In this document: positions 8,745 through 20,076 of the stretch, piece by piece
How positions within the stretch are numbered: position 1 is the first letter of the stretch
Layout: each line of letters starts with the position of its first letter
Source: Takashimella koratensis
Lineage: Eukaryota > Basidiomycota > Tremellomycetes > Trichosporonales > Tetragoniomycetaceae
NCBI GenBank assembly: GCA_003116875.1
Contig: BCKT01000005.1
Coordinates: forward strand, 434,001 to 498,000
Direction: 5' to 3'
DNA: 64,000 bases
Notes under the pieces: model-generated
The model's input: the letters and a program-made list of their open reading frames with translations, nothing else
Told to the model about the DNA's origin: nothing
Databases searched by the model: none
Position numbers and translations under genes: made by a program

Positions 8745-11443
8745 ATGTCACTCACCCGGCCCAACCGGCTCCGCAGCCGCGTTCGATCCCCCTTCTCCTT
8801 CTTCTTCCTCACAACCACTCTCCCTCTCCTCCTCTTGCTGTCACTTCTCTTCTCTTCACGACGCGTGAACGCCCTGGCGCAAACAGACCTCCGTCAAAGA
8901 GCAATCTACCAACTCATCACGGACCGATTCGCGACGAGTGACGGTAGCACACCGGACTGCGACGCTTCGGTGCGGAGGTATTGCGGTGGGACGTGGAAGG
9001 GTATCGAGGCCAAGTTGGAGTATATACAGGGAATGGGGTTTGATACGGGTGAGTCAAGGCGAGAGTGGACGGGGGGAGGGCAGAGGGAGGGAGGGAGAAG
9101 AGCGGGGTGAAAGTCGAGAGGGTTAGTGCTGATGGTTGTCATAGTGTGGATCAGCCCAGTTGTCGCAAACGTGCCAACCGAGGACAGCTATCACGGTGCG
9201 TGAAGAACCAACGCCAGACCAGAGGTCGTCACTATACCTACTAGGCATGGGTCGGCTAAGACCAGCGGGAGATTTAGAGTGTGCGTGCTGACTTCATGCG
9301 CACAGGCTACTTCACATCAAACTTGATGGGTGTGTAGAACCTGTTTTGCAGGGTTGGGTCCGGGATCGGCTGACCATATCGTGTACAGAGCTAAATGAAC
9401 GGTTTGGCTCCAAGCAAGACCTCCTTGACCTTTCGGCTGCACTGCACGAACGTGGGATGTACCTCATGGTAGACGTCGTGAGTGCCTCGACTTTCATCGA
9501 CAGTCACCTTTCCTAAGAGAAGAAGAGGGGAGTATTTGCTCAGCTGGACTGATCATGATTCGACCTTGGGTTTAGGTCGCCAACCATGTCGGCACGGTCA
9601 AGGAGAAAGAGATCGTTCCAGGCGAAATGTATGGACCGTTCAAGAGCGAGCAGGACTTTCATCCTTATTGTTACCCAACCGACTGGGAGAACCAAACTCA
9701 GATCGAGAAATGTGCGTTCGTCTCAACCTCTGAACAGTCTACTCTTGATCTAACTCGTGTTTTTGACCAGGCTGGATCGCCGACAACCTCGCCGACCTTG
9801 ACACTGAATCACCTTATGTCATCTCGGTATTGTACACATGGATCAAGCACCTTGTCAACACGTTTGGGATTGATGCGATTCGGGTGGATACAGTCAAACA
9901 TGTGCGCAAGAGCTTTTGGGCAGGGTTTGTGAGAAGTGCAGGGGTCGCGGCTCTCGGCGAGGCGCTGCATGGAGGTAAGTGGGACATGCTGCGACTTTTG
10001 TTTTACAGGCACTGACGGCTGTGCTTCATTGTAATCATTGGGGTGACCCGTGCAGACCCGGGGTATCTCAAACTGTACCAGGCAGAGTGCATGGACAGTA
10101 TTCTGGACTTTGCGACATTCTTCCATCTTCGGTGAGTCTAGCGCTCTGTAACTGCCTCAACGAGGTCATGCGCATCGCTCACCCATTTTCCTTCCTACTG
10201 GCTCAACCACCCGTAGACGCGCATTTAACCACCCGTCGGCGCCGATCGACGAGCTGAGCAATATGATCAACCAAGTACACAGTACCTTGCCGGACCCTAC
10301 GATGCTGGGCTCGTTCTTAGAGTGAGTTGATGTCAAGATTGGGCGGGCTTGAGCTTGTCCTTGTCCGGTGGATGGCGATCGGAGCTTGGTTGGATCGGTG
10401 TTGACCACATTCTCTCGCGTAAACAGTAACCACGATTTCCCTCGATTTGCAGGACAGGTACATGACGCTATGGTGAGTTTTGCCCTTGAGAGTCTGAGAC
10501 TTGGTCCAAATCCATTTGCGCGTATTGAGGAATGTTTATGGATTGACCCACTGCAGCTTGTAAAGAATGCCGCTGTATACCCGTTCGTGAGCGACGGTTT
10601 CCCTGTCGTGTACTCTGGCCAAGAACATGTAAGTTTGAATGAGCCTGGCGGGTTTTCTTTGCCAGTGCAAACGGCTCCCGCACAATGTCAGGTTGGCTGA
10701 CGTAGGTTAGGGCCTCACGAGTAACGGAATGAACGATCCTCACAATCGTGAAGCTATCTGGCTGCACGGGTTCAGCCCAGCTTCGGTGAGTTGCCAGTTT
10801 CTTCCCCCTCCCTTGTCCTCTGATATCACGACTAATACTTACCACTTGCTATCACTTGCTCCACATCTACACCCCACCCCAGCCGCTGTACTCTACATTC
10901 ACCGCTCTCAACCTCGTTCGAAAACGAGCAATCGCCTCGCATCCAACCTTCAGCACCACTCTGCTCCGACACCATCGACTATCGAACACCACTCTTGCCC
11001 TTTCCAAACCGCCTCTTGTCTCTGTCCTGACCTCTGCTGGCTCTGCCTCCCCTATCACCGCACACCACCTCGTCCCCTCCGTGACGCGCTGGAAGCCCTT
11101 GATGGCAATCACCGACGTCCTCTCCGGCGACGTATTCGCGACCGACCCCCGAGGGGCAGTGACTGTCCCGTTGATCGGAGGGGCACCGAGGGTGCTCGTG
11201 CCCCTTTCGGTATGGGAGAGCCAGGCCGACGCATCGGCGTGGATGGCCAGCCCACCGACCATTGATACAGGCGTAGGAGTCCAAGGAAGGGTCGGGTCAG
11301 CACCAGGGAGTCCACAGAGTCCGGCGGGGTCGTCGCATAGAAAGAGACCGAGTCTGGGAGCAGCACTCAGTTGGTTTAGGTCACACGGGAGTAAGGGACC
11401 AGGACCGGGAAGCGCGGGCGGTGGGAGCTTTGCAGATTTATGA
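8745..11443 (+). CDS. Secreted GH13 alpha-amylase
   Basis: Twelve exons (8745-9048, 9145-9195, 9306-9329, 9389-9477, 9576-9711, 9771-9974, 10056-10131, 10217-10321, 10427-10472, 10557-10628, 10711-10785, 10883-11443) join in frame to 580 residues. A hydrophobic signal segment (about residues 20-40, ending VNALA) points to secretion. The glycoside hydrolase family 13 regions are all present: [24 protein letters not shown] (catalytic Asp), III GEALHG (catalytic Glu), IV FLDNHDFPRF (Asp); QLITDRF and YHGYF also fit. It should cut alpha-1,4 bonds in starch or glycogen outside the cell. After the beta-sandwich C domain there is a Ser/Gly/Pro-rich tail of about 75 residues with no starch-binding module and no hydrophobic GPI end. 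Exon 3 is only 24 nt. Confidence 0.92.
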
Positions 11444-11571
11444 GAGCTGGAAGGGGGCCAGCTGAGAGTAGACGTGGGCGTGAAAAAGGCGTGCGTAGGC
11501 GAGACCAGATATCGTCGATCTATTCTGTATCATACTTACACAAAACATCAGACCCAGTCGGACATTGAAGT

Positions 11572-11642
11572 ACCCGTGATGTAACTCGTAACTCGTATCT
11601 CGTAACTCGTATCTCGTAACTCGTATCTCGTAGCTCGTAGAG
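11572..11642. repeat. Short tandem repeat, unit about 14 nt
   Basis: Three to four imperfect copies of AACTCGTATCTCGT, with neighbouring shorter CTCGTA units. It lies 130 nt past the amylase stop codon, in the gene-free stretch 11444-12107. Confidence 0.85.
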
Positions 11643-11920
11643 CAAGCTGCTATCTCGCTGCCTGAATGACGACCTGATATTTTCCTTCTCGCCTTTCACC
11701 TTTCGCCCTTTGGTCTGACTCCTCTCCCAGCTCTCGTCCTCGCGCCGTCGTATGACTGGCGCAGAAACGCAAGTGAGGGAAAGTTTCGTCTCCACCAGCC
11801 GTGGGGCGGGTTATATACGCGAGCAGTGGAGTAGACATGTAACTATAAAGTAAGAGGCGTGACCCGTGAAGTCAGCTATGAGTGACGCGTCTTCTAAATT
11901 CTCACGCTCTACGTTGTGAA

Positions 11921-11927
11921 TATAAAA
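11921..11927 (+). promoter_or_regulatory. TATA box of the 12.1 kb gene
   Basis: TATAAAA in an otherwise mixed-composition stretch, 187 nt upstream of the ATG at 12108. Position and exact match to the consensus support it; the transcription start is not known. Confidence 0.5.
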
Positions 11928-12107
11928 GCCGCGGGGTGCTTCACATCATGTGGGTACAGTATACCGCTCTACTATCGCCTTACCACTCTCTCTCCGAATC
12001 CGAAATCTCAAGGTGGGTGATCGCGTCTCCTGGAGACAATCAAGGTGGATGAACGTATCTTCTAACATTGGTCTTTGGTACCTCTGGGGACCCGATTTGT
12101 AGGAGCC

Positions 12108-13026
12108 ATGGTCGGTTCGAACAACTCTCAGCTTATCCCGGTGGCAATGAGTCTTCGGGTGGGTGGTCGGAAGTCCACCACCACCAGATTCGTCTCCCTC
12201 ATGACTGGTCTGAATCTGGTTTGGATTACTCATTCTCATCTTCTCCTCACCCATTGAACAGAAGGAAGCCCTCGCTGCTCAAGTACGAACCTATGTTCAA
12301 TCTCGCTGGAACGGTCTGAATGAAGAGGTATGGAGATGCCAACCGTGCCTCAACATCCTTGCGCCATTGCAAAGCTGACTGCATACAAAGGCGCAACAAT
12401 GTCTTCACGCCTACATCCTAGGACGCGGAACAGTTTTCAATCGAGAGATAGAAGAGTTACAGCGTCGCAAGCGTGAAATTTCACTGCAATACTACCACGA
12501 CGAGCAAAAGGCCTTGGCAGTGCAAGGCGCACGTTTGGCTCGTGCGGAAAAAGTGACCGAGGAGAACGCCAAGCTCCTTCGGGACGAAAAACTTCGGATT
12601 GAAGCTTCATGTAACGCCGACGCCGACCCCTTTTCCAAAGCGAACCTGATGTTTTACATCCTCTCCGCGGAGCATGCCGGGATTCGAGTGGCGTATGAGG
12701 CCTTGGACAAAGAGAGGAGTCTGGTCAAGGCAAAGCTTATCCAAAATTTGGATGATCTGGATCGTCAGCTACAAGAAAAGAGGCTGTCGTTCAAAGAGGA
12801 TGTACGTGGACGTCTGCAAACCTCCCATTTAGCCATGCTCGCTGACACTGGCACTGGATAGTTGGGGTCCCTGCTCACGAAAGACGACACAAGCTTGATC
12901 ATGAGCATCAAGGCTTCAGAGTATTTAATCGAAGCGAACTGGCCCAAGGAGGCAATGTCGGAGGTTCTCGAGCTAGTTGTTTACATGATGGTGCAGTGTC
13001 AATGGCAGGTTCCAGAGGGGAGGTGA
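12108..13026 (+). CDS. Unrecognised coiled-coil protein, paralogue A
   Basis: Four exons, 12108-12158, 12262-12327, 12391-12801 and 12862-13026, give 230 residues; all introns lie between codons (phase 0). No signal peptide or known domain. The centre (residues about 55-95) is charged and heptad-like (EIEELQRRKREISLQYYHDE), so a coiled coil is likely, followed by a second helical block around LDDLDRQLQEKRLSFKED. The protein ends in a region rich in hydrophobics and Met (EVLELVVYMMVQCQWQ). It shares its exon plan with the next gene at 13620: four exons, all phase-0 introns, exon 2 exactly 66 nt in both, and a related motif (QSRWNGLNEEAQQ here, QARWDGFSQSAKQ there). Function unknown. Confidence 0.75.
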
Positions 13027-13223
13027 GAAGTAATGAGGATATCGGCCATAATCGCTGCCAATGGCTTGATGTCGATGTCGAATGCTCACAATCAACGAGT
13101 GTACATCATGTACCGCAAAAGAAAGTAAAATGCACAAGTGGACTGCTGGAAATCAGTGCGGAGTGGATGTGTGGGGTCCTTTGATGCACACGCATATGGG
13201 TCCTTTGAAAACAAGGATCCTTT

Positions 13224-13257
<34 letters not shown>

Positions 13258-13619
13258 CTTCTTGCACACGTCAACCTGACTCGTGGCTCACCTTCCACCT
13301 TCCACCTTCCACCTTCCACCTTGCATCCACCTTCCTTCTCTCCACCATATATATCTCCCTCTCTCCTCTCTCCTCTCTTTCCATCTCTCTTCCTCTCTCT
13401 TCTCCTCGTCTCCTCATTCTTCACCCTCTCCACAACCTCTCTTCTACCTTGCCATCCTCACTCTCGTCTCCTCACCCTCACCTTTTTTTCCATCTCCACC
13501 CACCTCACACTCCTCCTTGCTCTCATTCCCTACCCATCCTTGACCTCTCCGTGGCTTCTGTCCTGCCATTTCTTCTTCCACCTCCTCTCTACAACCACCC
13601 CCGTCGTCCGCCACCCAAC
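13027..13619. repeat. Intergenic with (CA)n and pyrimidine-rich repeats
   Basis: A (CA)n run of about 14 units lies at 13228-13255. Four copies of TTCCACC follow at about 13292-13321, then a long CT-rich leader with TATATAT at 13348-13354 reaching the next start codon. The CT-rich part is typical fungal promoter/leader sequence; no gene seen. Confidence 0.8.
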
Positions 13620-14352
13620 ATGGAAGGTACCCCGACTACCTCGGACACCTCGCATCCGCTACAGGTAGGTAGATCTCATGCCTGGCCGTGCCGTCCATTC
13701 GTTCAATGCGTTCAACGCAGCTGACGACCCCCTTCACTTTCCCCTTCCCTCCAAAAAGATGGGATTGAGCGAGGACGTCGCTCGCGCGCGCGCCCAGGCT
13801 CGATGGGATGGGTTCAGTCAGTCGGTGAGCTTCATGTGACTGCCACGACACCTTTGTTACAACTGCTAATATCAACACCACAGGCTAAGCAGGACGTAAT
13901 TTTTTTCGTTTCTGCCAAACTATTCACGTTGTACAAAGCCCGTCAGGACCTTGCGGTAAAAGAGGCACAACTGCTCAACTACGCGGAGTGGAATCGGGAC
14001 AGACGCCTCCAGCATGAAAGCGAGGCTCAACAGACCATCGTTTTCGGAGCGGCTACCGAAGACACTCAGGCTCTCCTGTCCGACCCTGCCTCCAACGTGG
14101 AAGAGCTCAAGCTAGACGGCTTTACCCAACAAGAATTTCTCACGGTTGATTCTGTGAGCGAGCAAGCGATATCACGACCGCTGACAAGATGATCCAAAGG
14201 TTCAACAGCTATTCCTCGCTACTGATACCGAGCCCCTGGACCTGGTGGCGTTTGGGATTTCGCCTAGTCCCCAGACTCCGGACGTGCCGCTGCTCCCAGA
14301 GGAGACGGTTTTGTGGATCGCGGGCAAATACCTTCAGAAACCCTCTGCGTAG
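13620..14352 (+). CDS. Unrecognised protein, paralogue B of the 12.1 kb gene
   Basis: Four exons, 13620-13664, 13759-13824, 13884-14153 and 14200-14352, give 177 residues, all introns phase 0. Exon 2 encodes MGLSEDVARARAQARWDGF and is 66 nt, as in the gene just upstream. Exon 3 carries FVSAKLFTLYKARQDLAVKE, matching the position of the coiled-coil start in paralogue A, but is shorter (270 against 411 nt). The C-terminal exon (LFLATDTEPLDLVAFGISP, ending LWIAGKYLQKPSA) has no likeness to paralogue A. Cytosolic by lack of a signal. The pair looks like an old tandem duplication with fast divergence. Function unknown. Confidence 0.75.
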
Positions 14353-14733
14353 GTGTAGTGGTCTCATTACTGTTTCATGATTTCAGTAGTCGTTTGTGCG
14401 CCACCTAGCCACCTCCACCGGCCCTTTCCATACCGGGCGATGCCATTCAATTTCGTCGTATGCTCATGTGACATCCAATACCACTTACCCACCACTTCCC
14501 ACCTCGACTTCTGCACTCTATCCCATCACTCGTCTCTCACTCCCACCTCAGCCTCCGCTGCTCGCTCACCCGTCAGCTTTTCCACCATTCCCCTCTTCGC
14601 AATCCTCCCGCGCTTCCTGGACCCTCGATCCGTGCTCGGCTCCCTTCGTCCGACCCAAAGTCTATCTCTTTGGTACCCTCGATCTCCCGCGCTCAATAAC
14701 GCTGCTTCATACCCTTCCTGCGACTACTCAGAC

Positions 14734-17700
14734 ATGGAACTGAGTCTCCCAGATCGGCTGGGGGCCCTGCGTCGGTTAATGGAGGAGCGCAATCTGGACG
14801 CTTATGTGGTGCCATCGGAAGACGCTCACGCATCCGAGTACCTCGCACCCTGTGACGCCCGCAGAGCCTGGCTGACTGGGTTCACGGGCTCAGCGGGGTG
14901 CGCAGTGGTCACGCGCTCCGAGGCACGATGCTGGACGGACGGGCGGTACTGGCTCCAGGCAGACAAGCAGCTAGGTCCTGGGTGGACGCTTGCCAAGCAG
15001 GGTATGCCCGGTGTACCCACCTGGAGCGCTTGGTTGAAGACCGAGCCCAACTTGCGGCGGATCGGGATCGACCCTCACCTCGTCCCTCACTCTGAAGCGA
15101 CGTCTCTCGCTGCGTCTCTCACTTCCCGACCCAGCGACCCATCCTCATCTACCTCGACCATTTCAAGCATCACCACCACCACCACCCCCGCCCCGCCTAT
15201 CCCTTCATCGACATCGATCTCTCCTCCTGGGTCGACCTCTTCCGCTCCCACCTCTACTTCGCCCGCGCCTTCCCCTCTCGTACCCGTTCGGGAGAACCTC
15301 GTCGATCTGATATGGACAGACCAGCCCGCACGACCCGCCGAAGCGGTGTTCCGGCTAGGGGACGAGTTTGCGGGTGAACCAGTAGGACAGAAATTGGCGA
15401 GGGTGAGAGAGAGGATGAAGAGGACTGGGGCACCCGGTTTGGTCGTCTCGAGCCTTGACGAGGTAGCTTGGTTGTTCAACCTCCGCGGGAGTGATATCCC
15501 GTACAACCCAGTGAGTGAGACCCATAGAGTGTGAGATTGCGCCATTCCTCGCATTCTCTCCTGCAGCGCTAACACACGTAACAGGTGTTCTTCGCCTACG
15601 CCATTGTGACGAAACACGACTGCACCCTCTTCGCGAGCCCTGCGTCGCTTGGGATGGAGATCCGAAACCACCTCCACTCCAACGGCGTGGCGGTCCTCGA
15701 TTACTCGGCGGTATGGAGTACTTTGGAGAGCCTAGGCGGGAGGGTCAGAGCCGATCGAGAGAAGGGGCTCCCGCCGTCTCCCGAGGTCGAGAGTAAAGAC
15801 GCGGTACCAGGCGCAGAGGAACCGCCAAAAGAAACGGCAGTGGTGAAGACGGACAAGGTGCTGTTGGGCACTCGCGCGAGTTGGGCAATCGCAAAGGCTC
15901 TAGGCGAGGTGAGTGGGATTGGAAACGGGATGAGGAACAGAGCTAATGCCGAGTGTAGGGTAACTTTGAGGTGCGAAGGTCGATTGTGGAGGACTTGAAA
16001 GCGAAGAAGAACGCAGTGAGTGTTTCACCAAACAGGAAATCATCACAGCCTAGCTTGCGGGGGTTAGACTGACACCAATCACCCTGACCAGACGGAGATG
16101 GAAGGGTTCAGGCAGTCGCATATACGAGATGGCGCAGCGCTTGTTCGGTACTTTGCCTGGCTGCAAGAGGTCTTGGCGGGTGGTGAGCAATGGACCGAGT
16201 ACGATGCGGCTGAGATGCTGGAGGCGTTTAGGAAGTGAGTCGAGAAGATGTTGTGGGGGAAGGGCACGCAGGAGATGCTAACTAGGTGACTGTGTAGGGA
16301 GAACAAGTGGTTCATGGGCTTGTCGTTTGATACCATCTCGTCAACGGGGGCGAATGCCGGTAAGTCTTTGTCAAGGGATGGGTATCCTTGCGGTTGACCT
16401 ACATCTGTTGTTCAAATCGAAGCTGACAGGTACATCTATGATTGTACATCCTAGCTATCATCCACTACGCACCACCAAAAGAAGGAAGCGCAGTGATCGA
16501 TCCGGGCAAGATGTACCTATGCGATTCGGGCGCTCAATATCTTGATGGTAAGCTTGTCAAAACTGTCGCGCGGCGAATTGGGCAATGCTGGTGCTGATTG
16601 TTTGATAGGGACGACGGATGTGACCAGGACTGTGGTGAGTTGGTTCTCAACTAGAGGCCGGACAAGAGTTTGAGGTTATTGATTTGAGGTTGAGGTTATT
16701 GATTTGGCTAACCGGGTGTAGCACTTTGGCACACCGACAGAGGACGAGAGGCGAGCGTTCACGAGAGTGGTGAGTGAAACAGATCCGATCAACAAGTGAA
16801 AAAGGGCATGACTGATCTAACTCGATGACAGTTGCAAGGACATATCGGTGAGTCTATGACCATCACGGACCGGGCATCGTTATCGGGACAGCTTCAAAGA
16901 GATTCGGCTAGTACTAACATCCGGTGATAGCTCTGGATTCTATCGTCTTCCCATCGGGAACTACAGGTGAGTGTGTGCAATGCAAGATTATGAGTTTGGA
17001 TGAAACTGACTTGGGAACAGGCTACGTCATGTGAGTTGGCAAATGGAGTGGGCGTGAGTCGTCTCTAATTTCGTTTAGCGATGCGGTGGCGCGTAGACCA
17101 TTATGGTCTGATGGGCTGGACTATCGGTAAGTCCTTGATATCTGTTCCATCTAGTTCTTCTTTGACAGGAGCTGACCCTTGTTCATCTCTTTTCCCTCTT
17201 CCCCTCCCCACTCTCTCTCCGCCACAGACACAGCACGGGCCACGGCGTCGGTCATTTCCTCAACGTCCACGAAGGACCACAAGGTATCGGCCCTCGCCCT
17301 GTTCACAACGAGACGGGCCTCGAGGCCGGTATGGTTATCTCCAACGAACCGGGATACTATGCCGACGGGCAGTTTGGGATCCGAATTGAGAACGTAGTAG
17401 GGATCAAGACTGCAGAGACCAAGTCGAATTTCGGTGGGAAAGGGTACCTTGAGATGGAGCATTTCACGATGGTGAGTCGTTGTTTGAAGTCAGTAAATAG
17501 GGAGAAGGGAGGAATCAGCTCAGGAGGATACACCTTGAGTGGGCGCGGAAGATTCACTTTCCTTGACTGAAATGGTGAGACCGATTCGCTGACATGACCA
17601 CGTCAAGTGTCCGGTCCAAACGTCATTGATCGACCTGGGACTACTCAGTGCCGAGGAGAAAGAGTGGATCAACGCGTACCATGCGGAGGTGCTGGCTAAA

Positions 17701-17775
17701 TTGGAGCCGCTGTTGCAGGAGATTGGGGATACGAGGGCGGTCACTTGGCTCCGTGCCGAGTGTGCCGAGGTGTGA
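14734..17775 (+). CDS. Xaa-Pro aminopeptidase (aminopeptidase P, M24B)
   Basis: Removes N-terminal residues that precede proline. N-terminal creatinase-type domains are encoded in a long first exon ([41 protein letters not shown]). The pita-bread catalytic domain follows over about 12 short exons. The metal ligands are all visible: Asp in [18 protein letters not shown] (two), His in [14 protein letters not shown], Glu in ISNEPGYY and Glu in RIENVVG. Three exons are very small: 16832-16847 (16 nt), 17021-17030 (10 nt) and a 26-nt exon at about 16609-16634. A Ser/Thr/Pro-rich insert of about 50 residues separates the two N-terminal domains. The start [15 protein letters not shown] fits cytosolic members; an in-frame ATG at 14377 would add 119 residues, so a longer form cannot be excluded. 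Convergent with the J-protein gene; the 292-nt gap (17776-18067) shows nothing. Confidence 0.92.
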
Positions 17776-18067
17776 ATTGATAAAGCCCCGGCCTTGGTGA
17801 GCGGTTGTAGCTGCTTGGTGAGAAAGGAAAGTGTCAAGGTCGAGGGGCGGGTTCGAGAACGTGTACAGGCGGTGTGAAAGGTGCTTGGGTGAGGCAGAGT
17901 AGCGGAAACGACTTGGATCTTGTGGATACCGATCGAGCGCAGTCAGGGGACGGTGTGTAGCTGTACATGAGATGTTATGTGTGCAGATAGGCGATGAGCT
18001 TTACTAAGGTTACCAAGTCTGTGGGATATTCCCCTGTCATGATACAAACTGATCCGAATGCGAAGGT

Positions 18068-19321
18068 CTATACTCTCACCCGAGCCCGTTGGTTCTGATC
18101 CAAATCTCCTCTCTTTTCCTCCTCGCCTTCTTCTGAACCCCTTTCCTCGCCTGCGTCGGCACTAGCATTGAATCCACCTCCGAACCCGACAATGACAAAC
18201 AAGAGCAACACGACTGCTCCAAACCTCCATACTGCGCTTTCCCCTCTTACCCCTTCCTCATGCTGAGCTGCCTGCCTCATCCTCGCTTCTCTTGCTTTTG
18301 CACCTGGTGTCGAACGATGATGAGTCCACCCGCCCGCCCCAAATGTTGAGCCTGTACCTGGTCCATTCGAGCCGGAGGAGGTGGAGGAGCTGCTCCCCCA
18401 TGCGCCGCCGGGAGCGCCATTCATGCCGAGCCCCGAACCGAGGTCTGAAGGGGCTCGGCGCGCGGAAGATGAGGGGTGACGGTATAAAGGAGGAGGGCGA
18501 CGAGACCAGGCGCGATGTGCGTGCGGGGTACGTGAGGTGGAAGAGGAGGAAGAGGCAGGGGTTATGGATTGGTCGTATGTCCGTCTAAAGATGTCAGCTG
18601 GAGATAGCAAGAGGAAGAGGAGACAATCATATCAGGGACTTGGATCTCTTCGCTTCTACCTCCACCCAACCAACCCAACCCAGCAGCTCAAGAACCTTGA
18701 CTCACCGTTTCGCATCGTCTCCAAGAACAGCATATGCATCGTTGATCGTATGAAACTTCTCGGGACTCCCACCCGGTGCGTCGGGGTGATACTTTTTCGA
18801 CAACTGTGAGTTTAGCGTTAGGACAGAATCAGGATCAGGATCAGAATCAGAATCAGAATTGAAGCTAGAGCAAACCTCCCGTCTCAGCTCCAAGGTCAAG
18901 AGAGTGAGAGACAGAACCGCGTTCTTCCATTTCTTCAGATCCTAAAGGGCCAGGACGGACGCACCTCGTAGAACCGGGCTTTGACTTGTTGCTTGCTCGC
19001 GTTCTTGGGCAACTTGAGGGCACCGTAATGGTCCTGTACTCGGGCAGTGACCGATGTGGAGAAACACCTTTGTGCGCACCGGGTTTGGACTCGGCTAGGG
19101 TAGTTGGTCGTCAAGGTTGTAAAGGTGGAAGCCGAGGAAATTGAGGGGTACGAGCTCGGGATCCGACTCGAGCTGGATGGAGGGTCGAAGGACGAGGTCG
19201 TGAGGCCTCGGCGCGAACTGTGGGCGATACCGGCGACAGAGGAGCGTTGGACGGCTGGACCTAGCGGAAGGAGAGGGAGCAGCGGGCTCAAGGGGATCGA
19301 CAAGGTGCGGGTATACCGCAT
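18068..19321 (-). CDS. Mitochondrial-type J-domain protein with one C-terminal membrane segment
   Basis: Three exons, 19321-18965, 18803-18706 and 18584-18068, give 323 residues. The first 90 residues are Ser/Arg/Thr-rich with almost no acidic residues, as in a mitochondrial presequence, and RCFSTSV looks like a processing region. The J domain follows: DHYGALKLPKNASKQQVKAR, then the invariant HPD in KKYHPDAPGG and NDAYAVLGDDAKR. After a Ser/Gly-rich linker, VWRFGAVVLLLFVIVGFGG (about residues 266-284) is a likely membrane helix, followed by an acidic end. It should stimulate an Hsp70 at a mitochondrial membrane; the partner and side are inferred. The acceptor region of intron 1 contains a tandem CTGATT array. 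Confidence 0.82.
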
Positions 19322-20076
19322 ACTTGTCCGCTGGGATATACAGAGTCGCCGAGAGTGAGGAATGAATGAGCACCGAATCGCAGTGTCTAGGTCTAGGAGG
19401 TGGTATCACGGTCAAGATGTCGATCGACGATGAGTCGAAGCGTGAATCGTCACTGGTCGGCGATTAAGTCATCCATCATCCATCCAACCTTCGGCCGTCG
19501 GATTTTCCGGGATATCTCCAGCAAGGATAGGTCGCGTGCCGAGTTCTTCTCCCACCAATCCACCGACCTTTGTCTACATCTCAAGTCAACGTCAACCTAG
19601 TTCATTCGACATTGACACTTGACGAATATGTAAATACTGTACTGCATGTATCCAAAGCCCATGGTCTTCTGCCTCTCGCTCCCTCTCATCTTCTTCTCAT
19701 TTCTCTTCATTTGTTTTGTTTCGCTTTTGTTTCGCTTTCTTCTTCTTCTTCTCATACCTCTCCCTCGCTTCTCACCAATGGGACCAAGACAAGGTGAACG
19801 TAGCGCAAACCCGAGGACCAGTCGAGATAAAACATGAGAAATGAGAGAAAAGAAGGTGTAGGGAAATAACGATGAATAACGATGGAAAGATAGAGGAAAA
19901 AGCAAGGAAAGAGGGTGAAATAGAAAACGAATTGGGGACCGAATGAGGTGGTTGTATGGTTTGTTCGAATTCGATTCGAATCAAAGGAAGGATGAGATGG
20001 AGTGAGAGGGAAACACTGTGAGGTCCCATGACGCGTGGTCCTCTGATGACAGGACTTAGACCATCGCCTTCCCGAC
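19322..20076. other. Intergenic, no gene seen
   Basis: 755 nt between the J-protein start (its promoter side) and the corepressor stop codon. The right part is AT-richer with AAAGAG/GAAAG runs on the plus strand; presumably promoter and 3' UTR. Confidence 0.5.
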
